64,000 bases of DNA, taken from positions 1 through 64,000 of the forward strand of contig NZ_JAAQQR010000008.1 of assembly GCF_011742555.1 (NCBI RefSeq). The letters run 5' to 3'. Made by a program: the position numbers and the translations under genes. The notes below the pieces were generated by a model. It did no database searches and was not told where the DNA came from. It saw nothing but the letters and a program-made list of their open reading frames with translations. Origin of the DNA: Luteibacter jiangsuensis. Its GTDB lineage: Bacteria > Pseudomonadota > Gammaproteobacteria > Xanthomonadales > Rhodanobacteraceae. This document shows, one piece after another, positions 1 through 8,814 of the stretch (its first letter is position 1; each line of letters starts with the position of its first letter).

Positions 1-64
1 ATCAATCACTTGCGACCTCTTCCGAGATCACCCTCTGAACATTTCGTCCCGAGGTGAGCCGCCC

Positions 65-92
65 ATTCTATATCGTTTTTCCTGTCCGTCAA
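65..92 (-). promoter_or_regulatory. rRNA-type promoter P2 reading out of the window
   Basis: On the minus strand there is a -35 TTGACG (87-92), a 16-bp spacer and a -10 TAGAAT (65-70), followed by a GC-rich discriminator GGGCGGCTC. An A-tract lies upstream (complement of 107-113), as in UP elements. A 16-bp spacer, GC-rich discriminator and upstream A-tract together are typical of growth-rate-controlled rRNA promoters. No gene follows before the window edge, so an rRNA operon beyond the left end is an inference. Confidence 0.6.
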
Positions 93-185
93 CACCCTCG
101 TGATGCTTTTTTTCGAGGTGGCTGACGATGCCGATATAGCTGCCGTAGCGTTCGTCTTTCGACGTGGGCCGCTGCGGGGAGGCGA

Positions 186-213
186 ATAATACGGATTCCT
201 AAGAATGCCGCAA
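186..213 (-). promoter_or_regulatory. rRNA-type promoter P1, tandem with P2
   Basis: On the minus strand there is a -35 TTGCGG (208-213), a 16-bp spacer and a -10 TATTAT (186-191). An A-rich stretch lies just upstream (complement of 218-238). It has the same geometry and direction as the promoter at 65-92, about 120 bp further upstream, and begins right after the tyrS stop codon. Tandem promoters of this form usually precede 16S rRNA genes. Confidence 0.5.
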
Positions 214-244
214 GACCTTTTGTGAACTTTTTTTGAAACCCGCG

Positions 245-1450
245 TTAAATCAGGCGGATGCGCGCGAAATTTCGCTTGCCCACCTGGAGCACGCCTTCGA
301 ATCCGGCGGTGAACACCCGCGAAGCGTCTTCCACCACGTCGCCGTCGATACGCACCGCGCGCTCCTTGAGCTTTCGATTCGCCTCGGAATTGCTGGGTGT
401 GACGCCCGCAGCGGTCAGAAGCGCCGCCAGGCGAAAGCCTTCCGCGGGCGCCGGGATGTCGGTCAACGGAAGGAGCGACGTGTCCCCTTCCCCGCGCACC
501 ACCGCGTGCCAGCCGGCGATGGCCTGCTCGGCCGCCGCGGCGTCGTGGAAGCGAGTGGCGAGTTCGCGGGCCAGGCGCAGCTTCGCATCGCGGGGGTTGA
601 GCGCACCCGACGCGATGTCGGCTTTCATGCGGGCCAGCTCGTCCAGCGACACCTCGAAGCTCAGCAGCTCGAACCAGCGCCACATGAGGTCGTCGCCGAT
701 CTTCATCGTCTTCGTCACGATGTCGATGGCCGGTTCGTTGATGCCGATGTAGTTGCCCAGCGACTTGGACATCTTGTTGACGCCGTCCAGGCCCTCGAGC
801 AGCGGCATGGTCAGCACGATCTGCGGCGGCTGGCCGTGGTGCTCCTGCAGGGCCCGGCCCATCAGCAGGTTGAATTTCTGGTCGGTGCCGCCGAGTTCCA
901 CGTCGCACTTGAGCGCCACGGAGTCGTACCCCTGCACCAGCGGGTAGAGGAATTCATGGATGGCGATGGGCTGCTCGGCCTTGTACCGCTTGGCGAAATC
1001 GTCGCGCTCGAGCATGCGGGCCACCGTGTGCTGCGCGGCCAGGCGGATCATGTCGGCGGCACCCATCTTGCCGAACCACTCGGAATTGAAGCGCAGTTCC
1101 GTCTTTTCCCGGTCGAGCACCTTGTAGACCTGCTCGGCGTAGGTTTCCGCGTTCGCCAGCACATCCTCGCGGGTGAGCGGCTTGCGGGTGACGTTCTTGC
1201 CCGTGGGGTCGCCGATCATCCCGGTGAAGTCGCCGATCAGGAAGATGACCTGGTGGCCCAGGTCCTGGAACTGCCGCATCTTGTTGAGCAACACGGTGTG
1301 GCCCAGGTGGAGATCCGGCGCCGTGGGATCGAAGCCCGCCTTGATGCGCAGCGGCCGGCCGAGCTTGAGGCGCCCCTCGAGGTCTTCCTTCTTGATGATC
1401 TCGTCCGCCCCGCGGGCGATCGACGCGAGGGCGTGCTCCAGCTCGTTCAT
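245..1450 (-). CDS. tyrS: tyrosine--tRNA ligase
   Basis: Cytoplasmic class I aminoacyl-tRNA synthetase that charges tRNA-Tyr. The 401-residue protein has the HIGH signature as HLGHT near residue 48, inside a [11 protein letters not shown] context. It has the KMSKS loop near residue 228 ([10 protein letters not shown]) and a C-terminal S4-like RNA-binding segment. The length and HLGHT variant fit the TyrZ-like subgroup of about 400 residues found in many proteobacteria. The ATG at 1450 is the only start that keeps the full N-terminus. It is transcribed divergently from the M23 peptidase gene, and its stop is followed at once by two promoters that fire in the same direction. Confidence 0.97.
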   Translation of the reverse strand: MNELEHALASIARGADEIIKKEDLEGRLKLGRPLRIKAGFDPTAPDLHLGHTVLLNKMRQFQDLGHQVIFLIGDFTGMIGDPTGKNVTRKPLTREDVLANAETYAEQVYKVLDREKTELRFNSEWFGKMGAADMIRLAAQHTVARMLERDDFAKRYKAEQPIAIHEFLYPLVQGYDSVALKCDVELGGTDQKFNLLMGRALQEHHGQPPQIVLTMPLLEGLDGVNKMSKSLGNYIGINEPAIDIVTKTMKIGDDLMWRWFELLSFEVSLDELARMKADIASGALNPRDAKLRLARELATRFHDAAAAEQAIAGWHAVVRGEGDTSLLPLTDIPAPAEGFRLAALLTAAGVTPSNSEANRKLKERAVRIDGDVVEDASRVFTAGFEGVLQVGKRNFARIRLI

Positions 1451-1563
1451 GTTCTCTCTCTATGGATAGGATCTTCCGACCTTCACGAATGTATGTGAAA
1501 AGGCCGTGGAGTTAATTGTGCGTTAACCGCAAGAACAGATGCAAAGCCTTGATGGGAAAGGCG

Positions 1564-1593
1564 TTGACGTCGTTTGCACAGGGCCGTTATGGT
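1564..1593 (+). promoter_or_regulatory. candidate promoter of the M23 peptidase-anmK operon
   Basis: TTGACG (1564-1569), an 18-bp spacer and TATGGT (1588-1593). Transcription would begin near 1600, upstream of the ATG at 1631. This argues against a longer reading frame beginning at 1574. Confidence 0.4.
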
Positions 1594-1630
1594 ACGCGAC
1601 AACACGGGGCGAGCGGGTACAAGAAAGACG

Positions 1631-3085
1631 ATGAGTGTTCAGAACAGAGGCGCGCACAGCGCCCGCAAGCAGGCCATCCGGCGCAAGGCGCAGCGCCGTC
1701 ATTCGCACTTCTACGACACCCGCGCCCACTGGTCCTTCAGTCGCAACGCCTCGGCCGAACCCCTGAGCTGGAGCCGTGAACGCTGGATCCTTGCCGGCAC
1801 CGCCTTCCTCCTCGTCATTCTTTCCGCGCTCGTCATCCCCGCATGGGCCGGCGCCATGAAGAAGGAATCCGTGATCGCCGCCACCCCGACGATCCACGCC
1901 GTGGTTCCGCTCGCCGTTCCGAAGATCGACCCCAGCAGCGTGAAGCCCATCGTTCCCGTCGAGGAATGGCAGTCGGTGCAGGTGCAGCCCGGCCAGACGC
2001 TCGCCGACATCTTCCTCGCGCAAGGCCTCTCGATGACCGACCTCCAGCGCGTCATCGACGGCGCCGGCGGCAGCAAGGCTTTCCATCGCATCAATCCCGG
2101 TCAGGAATTCCAGTTCCTCATCGGCGGCGACCACACTCTCAAGGGCGTACGCTTCGACCAGGACGAAGCCAGCATCGCCACGCTGCGTCTCGACGGCGCC
2201 TCCCCGCAGCTCACGGTGCAGAAGCGCGACGTGCAGCGGCGCGAACACATCGCCCATGGCGAGATCGACAGCTCGCTGTTCGGCGCGGCATCGAAAGCCG
2301 GCATGAGCAACGCCATGGTGTTGAAGCTCGCCGACGTCTTCAAGTACGACATCGACTTCGTGCAGGACCTCCGTGTCGGCGACAGCTTCACCGTCGTCTA
2401 TGACGACGTCTACAGCGACGGCGCGTTCCTGCGCGAGGGCGACATCGTTGCCGCCGAGTTCGTGAACCAGGGCAAGCGCTATACCGCGTACCGATTCAAG
2501 AACAGCGACGGCAAGGTCGGCTACTTCAGCGAAGAAGGCCGCCCGCTCGCCGGTTCGTTCCTGCGTATTCCGGTCGACTTCACGCGCATCTCCTCGCAGT
2601 TCAGCGCCGGCCGCATGCACCCGATCCTCGGCAAGATGCGCGCGCACAAGGGCGTGGACTATGCCGCACCGTCCGGCACGCCGATCCACGCGGCCGGCGA
2701 CGGTGTCGTCAAGTTCCGCGGCTGGATGAACGGCTATGGCAACTTCGTGGTCATCCAGCACAATGCCACCATCAGCACCGCTTACGGCCACATGTCGCGC
2801 TTCGCCAATCTTCGCGTCGGCCAGCGCGTCAGCCAGGGTAGCACCATCGGTTATGTCGGCATGACGGGTCTCGCCACCGGCCCGCACCTGCATTACGAAT
2901 TCCGCGTCAACAACGTGCAGCGCGATCCACAGACGGTCACCCTGCCCAAGCCGGAACCGCTGCCCGCCGCGCAGCTCGCGAAGTTCAAGAAGGAAGTGGT
3001 GGGTCCGCAGCTTGCCCGCCTGAAACAGGTGGACAGCAACGTCAAGCTCGCCCGGGTCGACACCGGCAAGACCGGCAACGACTGA
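1631..3085 (+). CDS. M23 family murein endopeptidase, membrane-anchored
   Basis: Predicted peptidoglycan DD-endopeptidase of the LytM/M23 class, anchored in the inner membrane and acting in the periplasm. From the ATG at 1631 it is 484 residues. A basic N-terminus leads to one membrane segment (about residues 52-74), then an OapA/LysM-like region and a C-terminal M23 domain. The zinc ligands are visible as RMHPILG, AHKGVD and the closing HxH motif PHLHYEFR. All ligands are present, so it should be active rather than a degenerate EnvC-type activator. An in-frame upstream ATG at 1574 precedes the likely transcription start. It lies 4 bp before anmK, so cell-wall cutting and recycling are co-transcribed. 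Confidence 0.9.
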   Translation: MSVQNRGAHSARKQAIRRKAQRRHSHFYDTRAHWSFSRNASAEPLSWSRERWILAGTAFLLVILSALVIPAWAGAMKKESVIAATPTIHAVVPLAVPKIDPSSVKPIVPVEEWQSVQVQPGQTLADIFLAQGLSMTDLQRVIDGAGGSKAFHRINPGQEFQFLIGGDHTLKGVRFDQDEASIATLRLDGASPQLTVQKRDVQRREHIAHGEIDSSLFGAASKAGMSNAMVLKLADVFKYDIDFVQDLRVGDSFTVVYDDVYSDGAFLREGDIVAAEFVNQGKRYTAYRFKNSDGKVGYFSEEGRPLAGSFLRIPVDFTRISSQFSAGRMHPILGKMRAHKGVDYAAPSGTPIHAAGDGVVKFRGWMNGYGNFVVIQHNATISTAYGHMSRFANLRVGQRVSQGSTIGYVGMTGLATGPHLHYEFRVNNVQRDPQTVTLPKPEPLPAAQLAKFKKEVVGPQLARLKQVDSNVKLARVDTGKTGND

Positions 3086-3089
3086 CCCC

Positions 3090-4214
3090 GTGGCGGCCAG
3101 CAAGGACGGCCTCTACCTCGGCCTCATCTCGGGAACCAGCGCGGACGGCATCGACGCCGCGCTGGTTCGTTTCGCGAACGGCCAGCCGGCCCTCGTCGCC
3201 GGCATCACTCATCCCTGGGACGAAGCATTGCGACGCCGGATACTGGCCGTCGCGCAGGACGAGGTTCGTCTCGACCTGGACGAATACGGTCGATTGGACG
3301 TGGCCGTCGCCAACGCTTTCGCCGACGCCGCCCAGGCCGTGCTCGCAACGGCGGGGGTCGCCGCGCGCGACGTCACCGCCATCGGTTCGCATGGGCAGAC
3401 GATCCGCCATCGTCCCGTTGGCGATCTTCCCTTCACCTTGCAGATCGGCGATCCCTCGGTGATCGCCGAGCGCACCGGTATCGACACCGTCGCCGACTTC
3501 CGCCGTGCCGACGTCGCCGCGGGTGGTCAGGGCGCACCGCTGGTGCCGGCGTTCCACGCCACGGTACTGCGTCCCGAGCGTGGCGCGCGCGTGGTGCTCA
3601 ACCTCGGCGGGATCGCCAACGTCACGAGGCTTTCGGCCGACGGCCACGTCACCGGATTCGACACCGGCCCGGCCAACGGTTTGATGGATGCATGGTGTCT
3701 GCGTCATCGCGGCGAAGCATTCGATCGCGACGGGCGCTTCGCCGCCTCGGGCCACGTCGACGACGAACTGCTCGCCCAGCTCCTGGACGATCCCTACTTC
3801 GCGCTGCCGCCCCCGAAAAGCACGGGGCGGGAACACTTCCATCTGGCGTGGCTCGACATGCACCCACGCGTGGCCGATCTTTCGCCGGAAGACGTGCAGT
3901 CCACGCTGCTGGTCCTCAGCGCGCATTCGGTGGCCGACGCGATCGCGCTCCATGCGGCCGACGCCATCGATGTCGTGGCTTGCGGCGGTGGCGTGCACAA
4001 CACCGCGTTGATGCAGGCGATCGCCAGCCGTCTGGAAGGACGCCCGCTGCATGTCAGTTCGGCGTTCGGTATCGATCCCGACGGCATGGAGGCCATGGCC
4101 TTTGCATGGCTGGCCTACCGCCGGCTGCGTGGCGAGCCGGGAAACCTGCCCGCGGTCACCGGCGCCAACGGATTGCGGCTGCTCGGTGCGATGTACGCCG
4201 CGCCGTCATCTTGA
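3090..4214 (+). CDS. anmK: anhydro-N-acetylmuramic acid kinase
   Basis: Phosphorylates and opens 1,6-anhydro-MurNAc to MurNAc-6-phosphate in cytoplasmic peptidoglycan recycling. The 374-residue length matches the family. The N-terminal ATP-binding signature GLISGTSADGIDAAL is clear, as are the DTVADFRRADVAAGGQGAPL and VLNLGGIANV segments that define AnmK. The start is GTG at 3090, five bases after the M23 peptidase stop, so the pair is probably one operon. The muropeptide permease gene ampG lies 0.5 kb downstream on the other strand, so import and use of murein fragments are neighbours here. Confidence 0.96.
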   Translation: MAASKDGLYLGLISGTSADGIDAALVRFANGQPALVAGITHPWDEALRRRILAVAQDEVRLDLDEYGRLDVAVANAFADAAQAVLATAGVAARDVTAIGSHGQTIRHRPVGDLPFTLQIGDPSVIAERTGIDTVADFRRADVAAGGQGAPLVPAFHATVLRPERGARVVLNLGGIANVTRLSADGHVTGFDTGPANGLMDAWCLRHRGEAFDRDGRFAASGHVDDELLAQLLDDPYFALPPPKSTGREHFHLAWLDMHPRVADLSPEDVQSTLLVLSAHSVADAIALHAADAIDVVACGGGVHNTALMQAIASRLEGRPLHVSSAFGIDPDGMEAMAFAWLAYRRLRGEPGNLPAVTGANGLRLLGAMYAAPSS

Positions 4215-4223
4215 TCGGCGCTT

Positions 4224-4309
4224 CCTGTGGGAGCCGCTTCAGCGGCGATGAGTGCTGGCGGCAAGATTGCCCGCTGCCACGGGATCGCCGCTGAAGCGGC
4301 TCCCACAGG
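4224..4309. repeat. REP-like inverted repeat, copy 1
   Basis: Two 25-bp arms, CCTGTGGGAGCCGCTTCAGC... (4224-4248) and its exact complement (4285-4309), enclose a 36-bp variable centre. The same arms recur at 20685-20768. It sits between convergent genes (anmK and the RHH gene), where the stem-loop could act as a bidirectional terminator or mRNA stabiliser. Confidence 0.9.
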
Positions 4310-4312
4310 GGA

Positions 4313-4621
4313 TCAGAAGGTTTCGGAAGTTTTTGCGGGACGCAGCGACGCGTCGGCGAGCGTCGAAGGCGACGCCTGGGCCAGTGCGGACAAGGCTTCC
4401 TGGAAGGCCGCCTGCTCCTCGGCGTCCCACGCACCCGTAAGGTGCGCGATGTCGCCGGGTTCGAGCAAAAGCTCGTTGAACACGTCGCCAGGACTCAGTC
4501 CGAGCCCATAGCGCAACGCGTGCAGGATCACCTCATTGATCGACCAGCGGCGTTCGCGCGCGAGCGACTTGATACGCTCGGCCATCTGCTCGTCGATGTG
4601 TCTCACCACGATATCCGGCAC
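4313..4621 (-). CDS. orphan ribbon-helix-helix (FitA/Arc-like) DNA-binding protein
   Basis: Small 102-residue protein with an N-terminal ribbon-helix-helix pattern (PDIVVRHIDEQMAERIKSLA, then RRWSINEVILHALRYGL), as in FitA-type antitoxins and Arc-like regulators. The GTG at 4621 is preferred over the ATG at 4642: a perfect Shine-Dalgarno AGGAGGT (complement of 4629-4635) lies 7 bases before the GTG and inside the longer reading. The C-terminal half is acidic and Ala-rich (FNELLLEPGDIAHLTGAWDA). No toxin gene adjoins it, so it is either a solitary regulator or an antitoxin that lost its partner. Its 3' end abuts REP copy 1. Confidence 0.7.
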   Translation of the reverse strand: MPDIVVRHIDEQMAERIKSLARERRWSINEVILHALRYGLGLSPGDVFNELLLEPGDIAHLTGAWDAEEQAAFQEALSALAQASPSTLADASLRPAKTSETF

Positions 4622-4718
4622 GTGCGTGACCTCCTCGCGCATGCCCCCTGTGGCGGCGATCTTACACAGTTTTGGCCCATTGCGAAGATCGTCCGTCCGG
4701 CCTACCCCACCGCGCCGC

Positions 4719-6014
4719 TCATTCCGTGAGGGAATCGACAGGCCGGGGCATGCGCCGCCAGAGCACGGCCAGCACCACCAGGGTGGGCACGATGGACACC
4801 GTGCTCAGCACGAACAGCGACGGGTACCCGGCTTCCTTCACGAGGAAGCCGGAGAAACCACCAAGCAACTTGCCGGGCAGGTTGGCCAGCGCACTCAACA
4901 AGGCGTACTGCGTGGCGGTGAAGCTGCGGTTGACCAGGCCCGACATGAAGGCCACCAGCACCGGCCCGGCGAACCCCTGGGCGAAGTTGTCGCCGGAGAG
5001 CGTGGCGACGAAGGCCCAGGTCTGCCCGGGGTTCATCGCCATGATCAGGTAGAGCATGTTCGACAACGCCACGCCGATGGCGGACACCGCCAAGAGCCGG
5101 CGCATCTCGAAACGGGTGACGGCCCAGCCGCCCAGCAATGCGCCGACGATGCCGACGATCACGCCATAGACCTTCGACACCTCGGCGATCTGCGTCTTGC
5201 TGAAACCCGTGTCGAGGTAGAAGGGATACGCCATCACCCCGAGCATCTGGTCGGGCAGCCGGAACAGGGCCACGAACAGGAGCAGGCCGAGCGAAAGCGC
5301 CAGCCCGTAGCGAGAGAGGAAATCCTGGAAAGGCCGAACGAAGCCTTCCTGCACCGCCTGCCGCCATGGCAGGCGCTCGCGAACCCTGTGCTCGGGTTCG
5401 CGCGCCACCAGCACGGTAACGATGGGGATGGCCAGAAGCGCGCAGATGGTGACGTAGCCGCCCTGCCAACCGAACACGTCGGCAACGATGAGGATGCCCG
5501 CGCCACCGGCGATGAGCCCGAAGCGATAGCCGAGGGTGTAAGTGGCAGCGAGCGCACCCTGCGCTTCCTGCGGCGCGATCTCGACGCGATAGGCGTCCAC
5601 GACGATGTCGATCGTGGCGCCCGCCAGGGCGGCCACGAAGGTCACCGCCATGAACCGGGGAAGCGAGGCTTCCGGCGGCATCGCCGCCATGCCCAGCAGG
5701 CCGGCACCGAGCAGCAGCAGCGCGAACATGAGCCACCCCCGGCGCAGGCCCAGGCGGCCGAACAACGGCAGCCGGAACTTGTCGACGAGGGGCGCCCAGA
5801 CGAACTTGAAGTTGTAGGCGAAGGTGACGTAGCTGGCGATGCCGATCGCCCCATAGTCGACGCCCGCTTCCTTCAGCCATGCGGAAAGCGTGTTGCCCAC
5901 CAGCAGGAACGGCAGGCCGGAGGCCAGGCCGAAGAACAGCATGATCACCGCGCCCGGCTGCGCGAAGGCGGCGTATACGCCGCGCAAGCCCTTGTAACGA
6001 ACGGCTTCGCTCAT
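4719..6014 (-). CDS. ampG: muropeptide MFS permease AmpG
   Basis: Inner-membrane major facilitator that imports GlcNAc-anhydroMurNAc muropeptides for wall recycling; in many Gram-negatives it also links to beta-lactamase induction. The protein has 431 residues and about 12 hydrophobic segments. The AmpG-typical N-terminal half is clear: FGLASGLPFLLVGNTLSAWL, then KFVWAPLVDKF. It is shorter than the E. coli protein, whose extra C-terminal helices are missing, as is usual in this order. It starts 3 bases after the xthA stop, so the two are co-transcribed. Confidence 0.93.
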   Translation of the reverse strand: MSEAVRYKGLRGVYAAFAQPGAVIMLFFGLASGLPFLLVGNTLSAWLKEAGVDYGAIGIASYVTFAYNFKFVWAPLVDKFRLPLFGRLGLRRGWLMFALLLLGAGLLGMAAMPPEASLPRFMAVTFVAALAGATIDIVVDAYRVEIAPQEAQGALAATYTLGYRFGLIAGGAGILIVADVFGWQGGYVTICALLAIPIVTVLVAREPEHRVRERLPWRQAVQEGFVRPFQDFLSRYGLALSLGLLLFVALFRLPDQMLGVMAYPFYLDTGFSKTQIAEVSKVYGVIVGIVGALLGGWAVTRFEMRRLLAVSAIGVALSNMLYLIMAMNPGQTWAFVATLSGDNFAQGFAGPVLVAFMSGLVNRSFTATQYALLSALANLPGKLLGGFSGFLVKEAGYPSLFVLSTVSIVPTLVVLAVLWRRMPRPVDSLTE

Positions 6015-6017
6015 CGA

Positions 6018-6788
6018 TCAGTCGGCGTAGTCGACGGTGAACGGCGCATGGTCGGAAAAGCGTTCGTCGCGATAGATGGAACAATCGCGAAGGCGATCAC
6101 GCAGGCCCGGCGTGACGATCTGATAGTCGATGCGCCATCCCACGTTGTTCGCACGCGCCTGGCCGCGGTTCGACCACCAGGTGTACTCGACGGCATCGGG
6201 CTTGATGGCGCGGAAGCTGTCCACCCAGCCGATCTCCTTGAACAGCAGGTCCAGCCACGCCCGTTCCTCGGGCAGGCAGCCTGAATTCTTCTGGTTCGAG
6301 GTCCAGTTCTTGATGTCGTTCTTCGTGTGCACGATGTTCCAGTCGCCACACAACACGTAGTCGCGTCCGCTCGCGGCCCATTCGCGCAGGATCGGCGTCA
6401 ACCACTCCATGATGCGGAACTTGTACTGCTGCCGTTCGTCGCCCGACGAGCCCGATGGGATATAGAACGAGACGACACTGAGGTTGCCGTAACGCGCTTC
6501 GATGTAGCGACCCTCGCAGTCGAAGTCCTCGCGACCCAGCGACACGCGCACTTCGTCCGGTTCGCGCTTGGAATAGATCGCCACGCCGCTGTAGCCTTTC
6601 TTGCTGCGGGCATCGTGATAGAAGCAATGATGGCCGTCGGGGCGAAACATGGGATCGACGAGTTGCGACTCCTGGGACTTCGTCTCCTGCAGGCAGACGA
6701 TGTCGGCGTCCTGCTTGCGCAGCCATTCGAACACGCCCTTGTTGGCGGCCGAGCGGATGCCGTTGGCGTTCAGGGAAATGATGCGCAT
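6018..6788 (-). CDS. xthA: exodeoxyribonuclease III family AP endonuclease
   Basis: Mg-dependent AP endonuclease and 3'-phosphodiesterase of base excision repair. The ATG at 6788 gives MRIISLNANGIRSA, the family's standard N-terminus; more upstream codons are open but look non-coding. Motifs visible include CLQETKSQ (metal-binding Glu), YSGVAIYSK, LCGDWNIVH (catalytic Asp and Asn) and a closing FSDHAPFTVDY (catalytic His). At 256 residues it has the usual length. It is first in a two-gene unit with ampG and divergent from the GNAT-pyrE unit. Confidence 0.95.
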   Translation of the reverse strand: MRIISLNANGIRSAANKGVFEWLRKQDADIVCLQETKSQESQLVDPMFRPDGHHCFYHDARSKKGYSGVAIYSKREPDEVRVSLGREDFDCEGRYIEARYGNLSVVSFYIPSGSSGDERQQYKFRIMEWLTPILREWAASGRDYVLCGDWNIVHTKNDIKNWTSNQKNSGCLPEERAWLDLLFKEIGWVDSFRAIKPDAVEYTWWSNRGQARANNVGWRIDYQIVTPGLRDRLRDCSIYRDERFSDHAPFTVDYAD

Positions 6789-6868
6789 GGGGCCTTCGAT
6801 GGCGTTCGACGATCCGCGCATCATAACCCGCTCGCGCCGGATGGCCGCGCTCCGACACAATAGCCCTC

Positions 6869-7369
6869 GTGAATCCGATCATCGAAGTCCAACCGGTCGA
6901 CGACACGCTGCGCCCCGCGGTGCTGGCGTTGGCCGTGCATCCCGAGCAATTGCCCTTCGTCGGCCGCGTGGCGGATTCGCTGGCCGACGTGGCCGTCTGC
7001 CGCGACAGCGAGGCGCTGGCCCTTCTGCACGACGCCGAGGTCTTCGGTTATGTGCGCATCGACCGGCACGCCTCGGCCCTCGGCGACCACCCACTGGCCG
7101 AGGGGGCGGTGGCGCTGCGCAGTTTCCTGATCGACGCGTCGAAGCAGGGCCGCGGGCTGGGCCTGGCGGCGCTGGAAGCCATTCGCCGATACGTGGCGGA
7201 GCGACACCCGGACCGGGAACGGATCCTGTTGACCGTGAACGTCCGCAACGCGAACGCGGTGCGGGCCTATCGCCGTGCCGGCTATCGCGAGAGCGACGGG
7301 TTGTACCATGGCGGCAGCGCGGGTCCGCAGCATGTGCTCTGGCGCCCGCTTTCCCCTACGCCTTTCTGA
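6869..7369 (+). CDS. GNAT family N-acetyltransferase
   Basis: 166-residue single-domain acetyltransferase. The acetyl-CoA pyrophosphate-binding motif is QGRGLG in [13 protein letters not shown], followed by a helix and a strand with [19 protein letters not shown], the usual GNAT motif B. The substrate cannot be told from sequence. The start is GTG at 6869. It lies 10 bp upstream of pyrE and is probably co-transcribed. Confidence 0.85.
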   Translation: MNPIIEVQPVDDTLRPAVLALAVHPEQLPFVGRVADSLADVAVCRDSEALALLHDAEVFGYVRIDRHASALGDHPLAEGAVALRSFLIDASKQGRGLGLAALEAIRRYVAERHPDRERILLTVNVRNANAVRAYRRAGYRESDGLYHGGSAGPQHVLWRPLSPTPF

Positions 7370-7379
7370 AGAGACCGCC

Positions 7380-8027
7380 GTGCACGACTACCAGCGCGAA
7401 TTCATCGAACTCACCCTAGCCCGCGACGTTCTCCGCTTCGGCGAATTCACCCTGAAATCGGGGCGGAGCAGTCCCTATTTCTTCAACATGGGACGCATCG
7501 ACTCCGGCGCGGCACTCGCGCGGCTGGGACGTTCCTATGCTGCGGCGGCCGTGCGTTCGGGCGTGCCGTTCGACATGCTGTTCGGCCCCGCCTACAAGGG
7601 CATCGCCCTGGCCGCGGCCACGGCCATCGCGCTGGCCGACGTCGAAGGCCGTGACGTTCCCTGGGCCTACAACCGCAAGGAAGCCAAGGACCACGGCGAG
7701 GGCGGCACCCTGGTCGGCGCCCCGCTGCGCGGCCGGGTGCTGATCGTCGACGACGTGATGACCGCCGGCACCGCCGTGCGGGAGTCCCTGGAACTCATTC
7801 GCGCCCAGGGCGCCGAACCGGCCGGCGTGCTGATCGCGCTCGATCGGCAGGAGCGCGGCCAAGGCGAGCTTTCGGCGGCCCAGGAAGTGTCGGCGCAGTT
7901 CGGCATTCCGGTCATCGCCATCGCCAGCCTGGCCGACGTGCTGTCCTACGCAGGCGAGCGGCCCGAGCTCGCCGCGGAACACGGACGCCTGCTCGCCTAC
8001 CGCGAGCAATACGGCGTGAAGGCCTGA
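7380..8027 (+). CDS. pyrE: orotate phosphoribosyltransferase
   Basis: Converts orotate and PRPP to orotidine 5'-phosphate in pyrimidine synthesis. The GTG at 7380, ten bases after the GNAT stop and behind AAGAGA, gives a 215-residue protein starting [14 protein letters not shown], the family's standard beginning and length. The PRPP-binding loop [20 protein letters not shown] is complete, and [13 protein letters not shown] and [14 protein letters not shown] are also typical. A longer reading that begins inside the GNAT gene is rejected. Confidence 0.96.
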   Translation: MHDYQREFIELTLARDVLRFGEFTLKSGRSSPYFFNMGRIDSGAALARLGRSYAAAAVRSGVPFDMLFGPAYKGIALAAATAIALADVEGRDVPWAYNRKEAKDHGEGGTLVGAPLRGRVLIVDDVMTAGTAVRESLELIRAQGAEPAGVLIALDRQERGQGELSAAQEVSAQFGIPVIAIASLADVLSYAGERPELAAEHGRLLAYREQYGVKA

Positions 8028-8127
8028 CGAAAACGGCGACTGCGTCACGTGCCCGGCGGTGCTTGCCGGCCGGGCACAATACATGCACGCACGCTGGCTA
8101 TACTCCGCAACACAGGAGGGGGAAAGC

Positions 8128-8775
8128 ATGCGAGCAGCGCGGTACATCCTGGTGGGGGCGGCCCTGTGCATCGGCACGGCGGCGTTCGCCGACCAGAAGA
8201 ACAACAACGCCTACCGTTACCGCTGGAAGGATGCTTCAGGCCAGTCGTATTTCAGCGACAGCCTCACCGCGGAAGCGCTGAAGGCCGGCTACGACGTGGT
8301 CAATGCCCAGGGCATGGTGGTGCGTCATGTCGACAGGCAGCTGACCACCGAGGAACGCGCGGCCGCGAAGAAGATCGCCGACCAGAAGGCGGCCGAGGAG
8401 CAGGCCCGGCAACAGCAGGCGCGCGAGGATGCGCAGATGCTCAATGCCTACCCGACCGAAGCCGCGTTCGCGGCCGCCAAGAACGCCGAACTGGACAACT
8501 TCGAGCAGGCGGCAAGGACAACGCGGCTGAACCTCCAGGGGCAGGAGAAAGCCCTGGCCGACCTGCTCAGTCGCGCGGGCGACCTGGAGCGGGCCAAGCA
8601 GCCCGTCCCGCCCTTCCTCACCGAGCGCATCGCCGAACAGCGTGCCACGGTGTCCGCCCTGCGTGACACGCTGGCGCGACAGCAGGCGGCGAAGGAAACC
8701 GCCCGGCTCAACACCGACGCGCAACTGCGGCACTATCGTGCGCTGAAGGCAGCCTCCGCGAACTCCGGGCGTTAA
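8128..8775 (+). CDS. DUF4124 domain secreted protein
   Basis: 215-residue exported protein. A Sec signal peptide (RAARYILVGAALCIGTAAFA) is followed by a DUF4124 module (YRYRWKDASGQSYFSDSLT), a short beta-rich module common in Xanthomonadales envelope proteins. The rest is an Ala/Gln/Glu-rich probable coiled coil (about residues 70-210). The ATG at 8128 is preceded by GGAGGGGG. The function is unknown; the coiled coil suggests a structural or partner-binding role in the periplasm. Confidence 0.8.
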   Translation: MRAARYILVGAALCIGTAAFADQKNNNAYRYRWKDASGQSYFSDSLTAEALKAGYDVVNAQGMVVRHVDRQLTTEERAAAKKIADQKAAEEQARQQQAREDAQMLNAYPTEAAFAAAKNAELDNFEQAARTTRLNLQGQEKALADLLSRAGDLERAKQPVPPFLTERIAEQRATVSALRDTLARQQAAKETARLNTDAQLRHYRALKAASANSGR

Positions 8776-8814
8776 GCGGCAGGCACCCCTGGAGAACCGC
8801 CATCGCGGCGCTGC

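Noticed and set aside
1574-1630. Upstream start for the M23 peptidase
   Set aside because: It lies inside or before the likely promoter (1564-1593) and lacks a ribosome site; the ATG at 1631 fits better.
4536-6284. Long open frames opposite ampG and xthA
   Set aside because: GC-rich codon bias opens the antisense frame. The sense proteins are clear, and the antisense product is Arg/His/Gly-rich with no motif.
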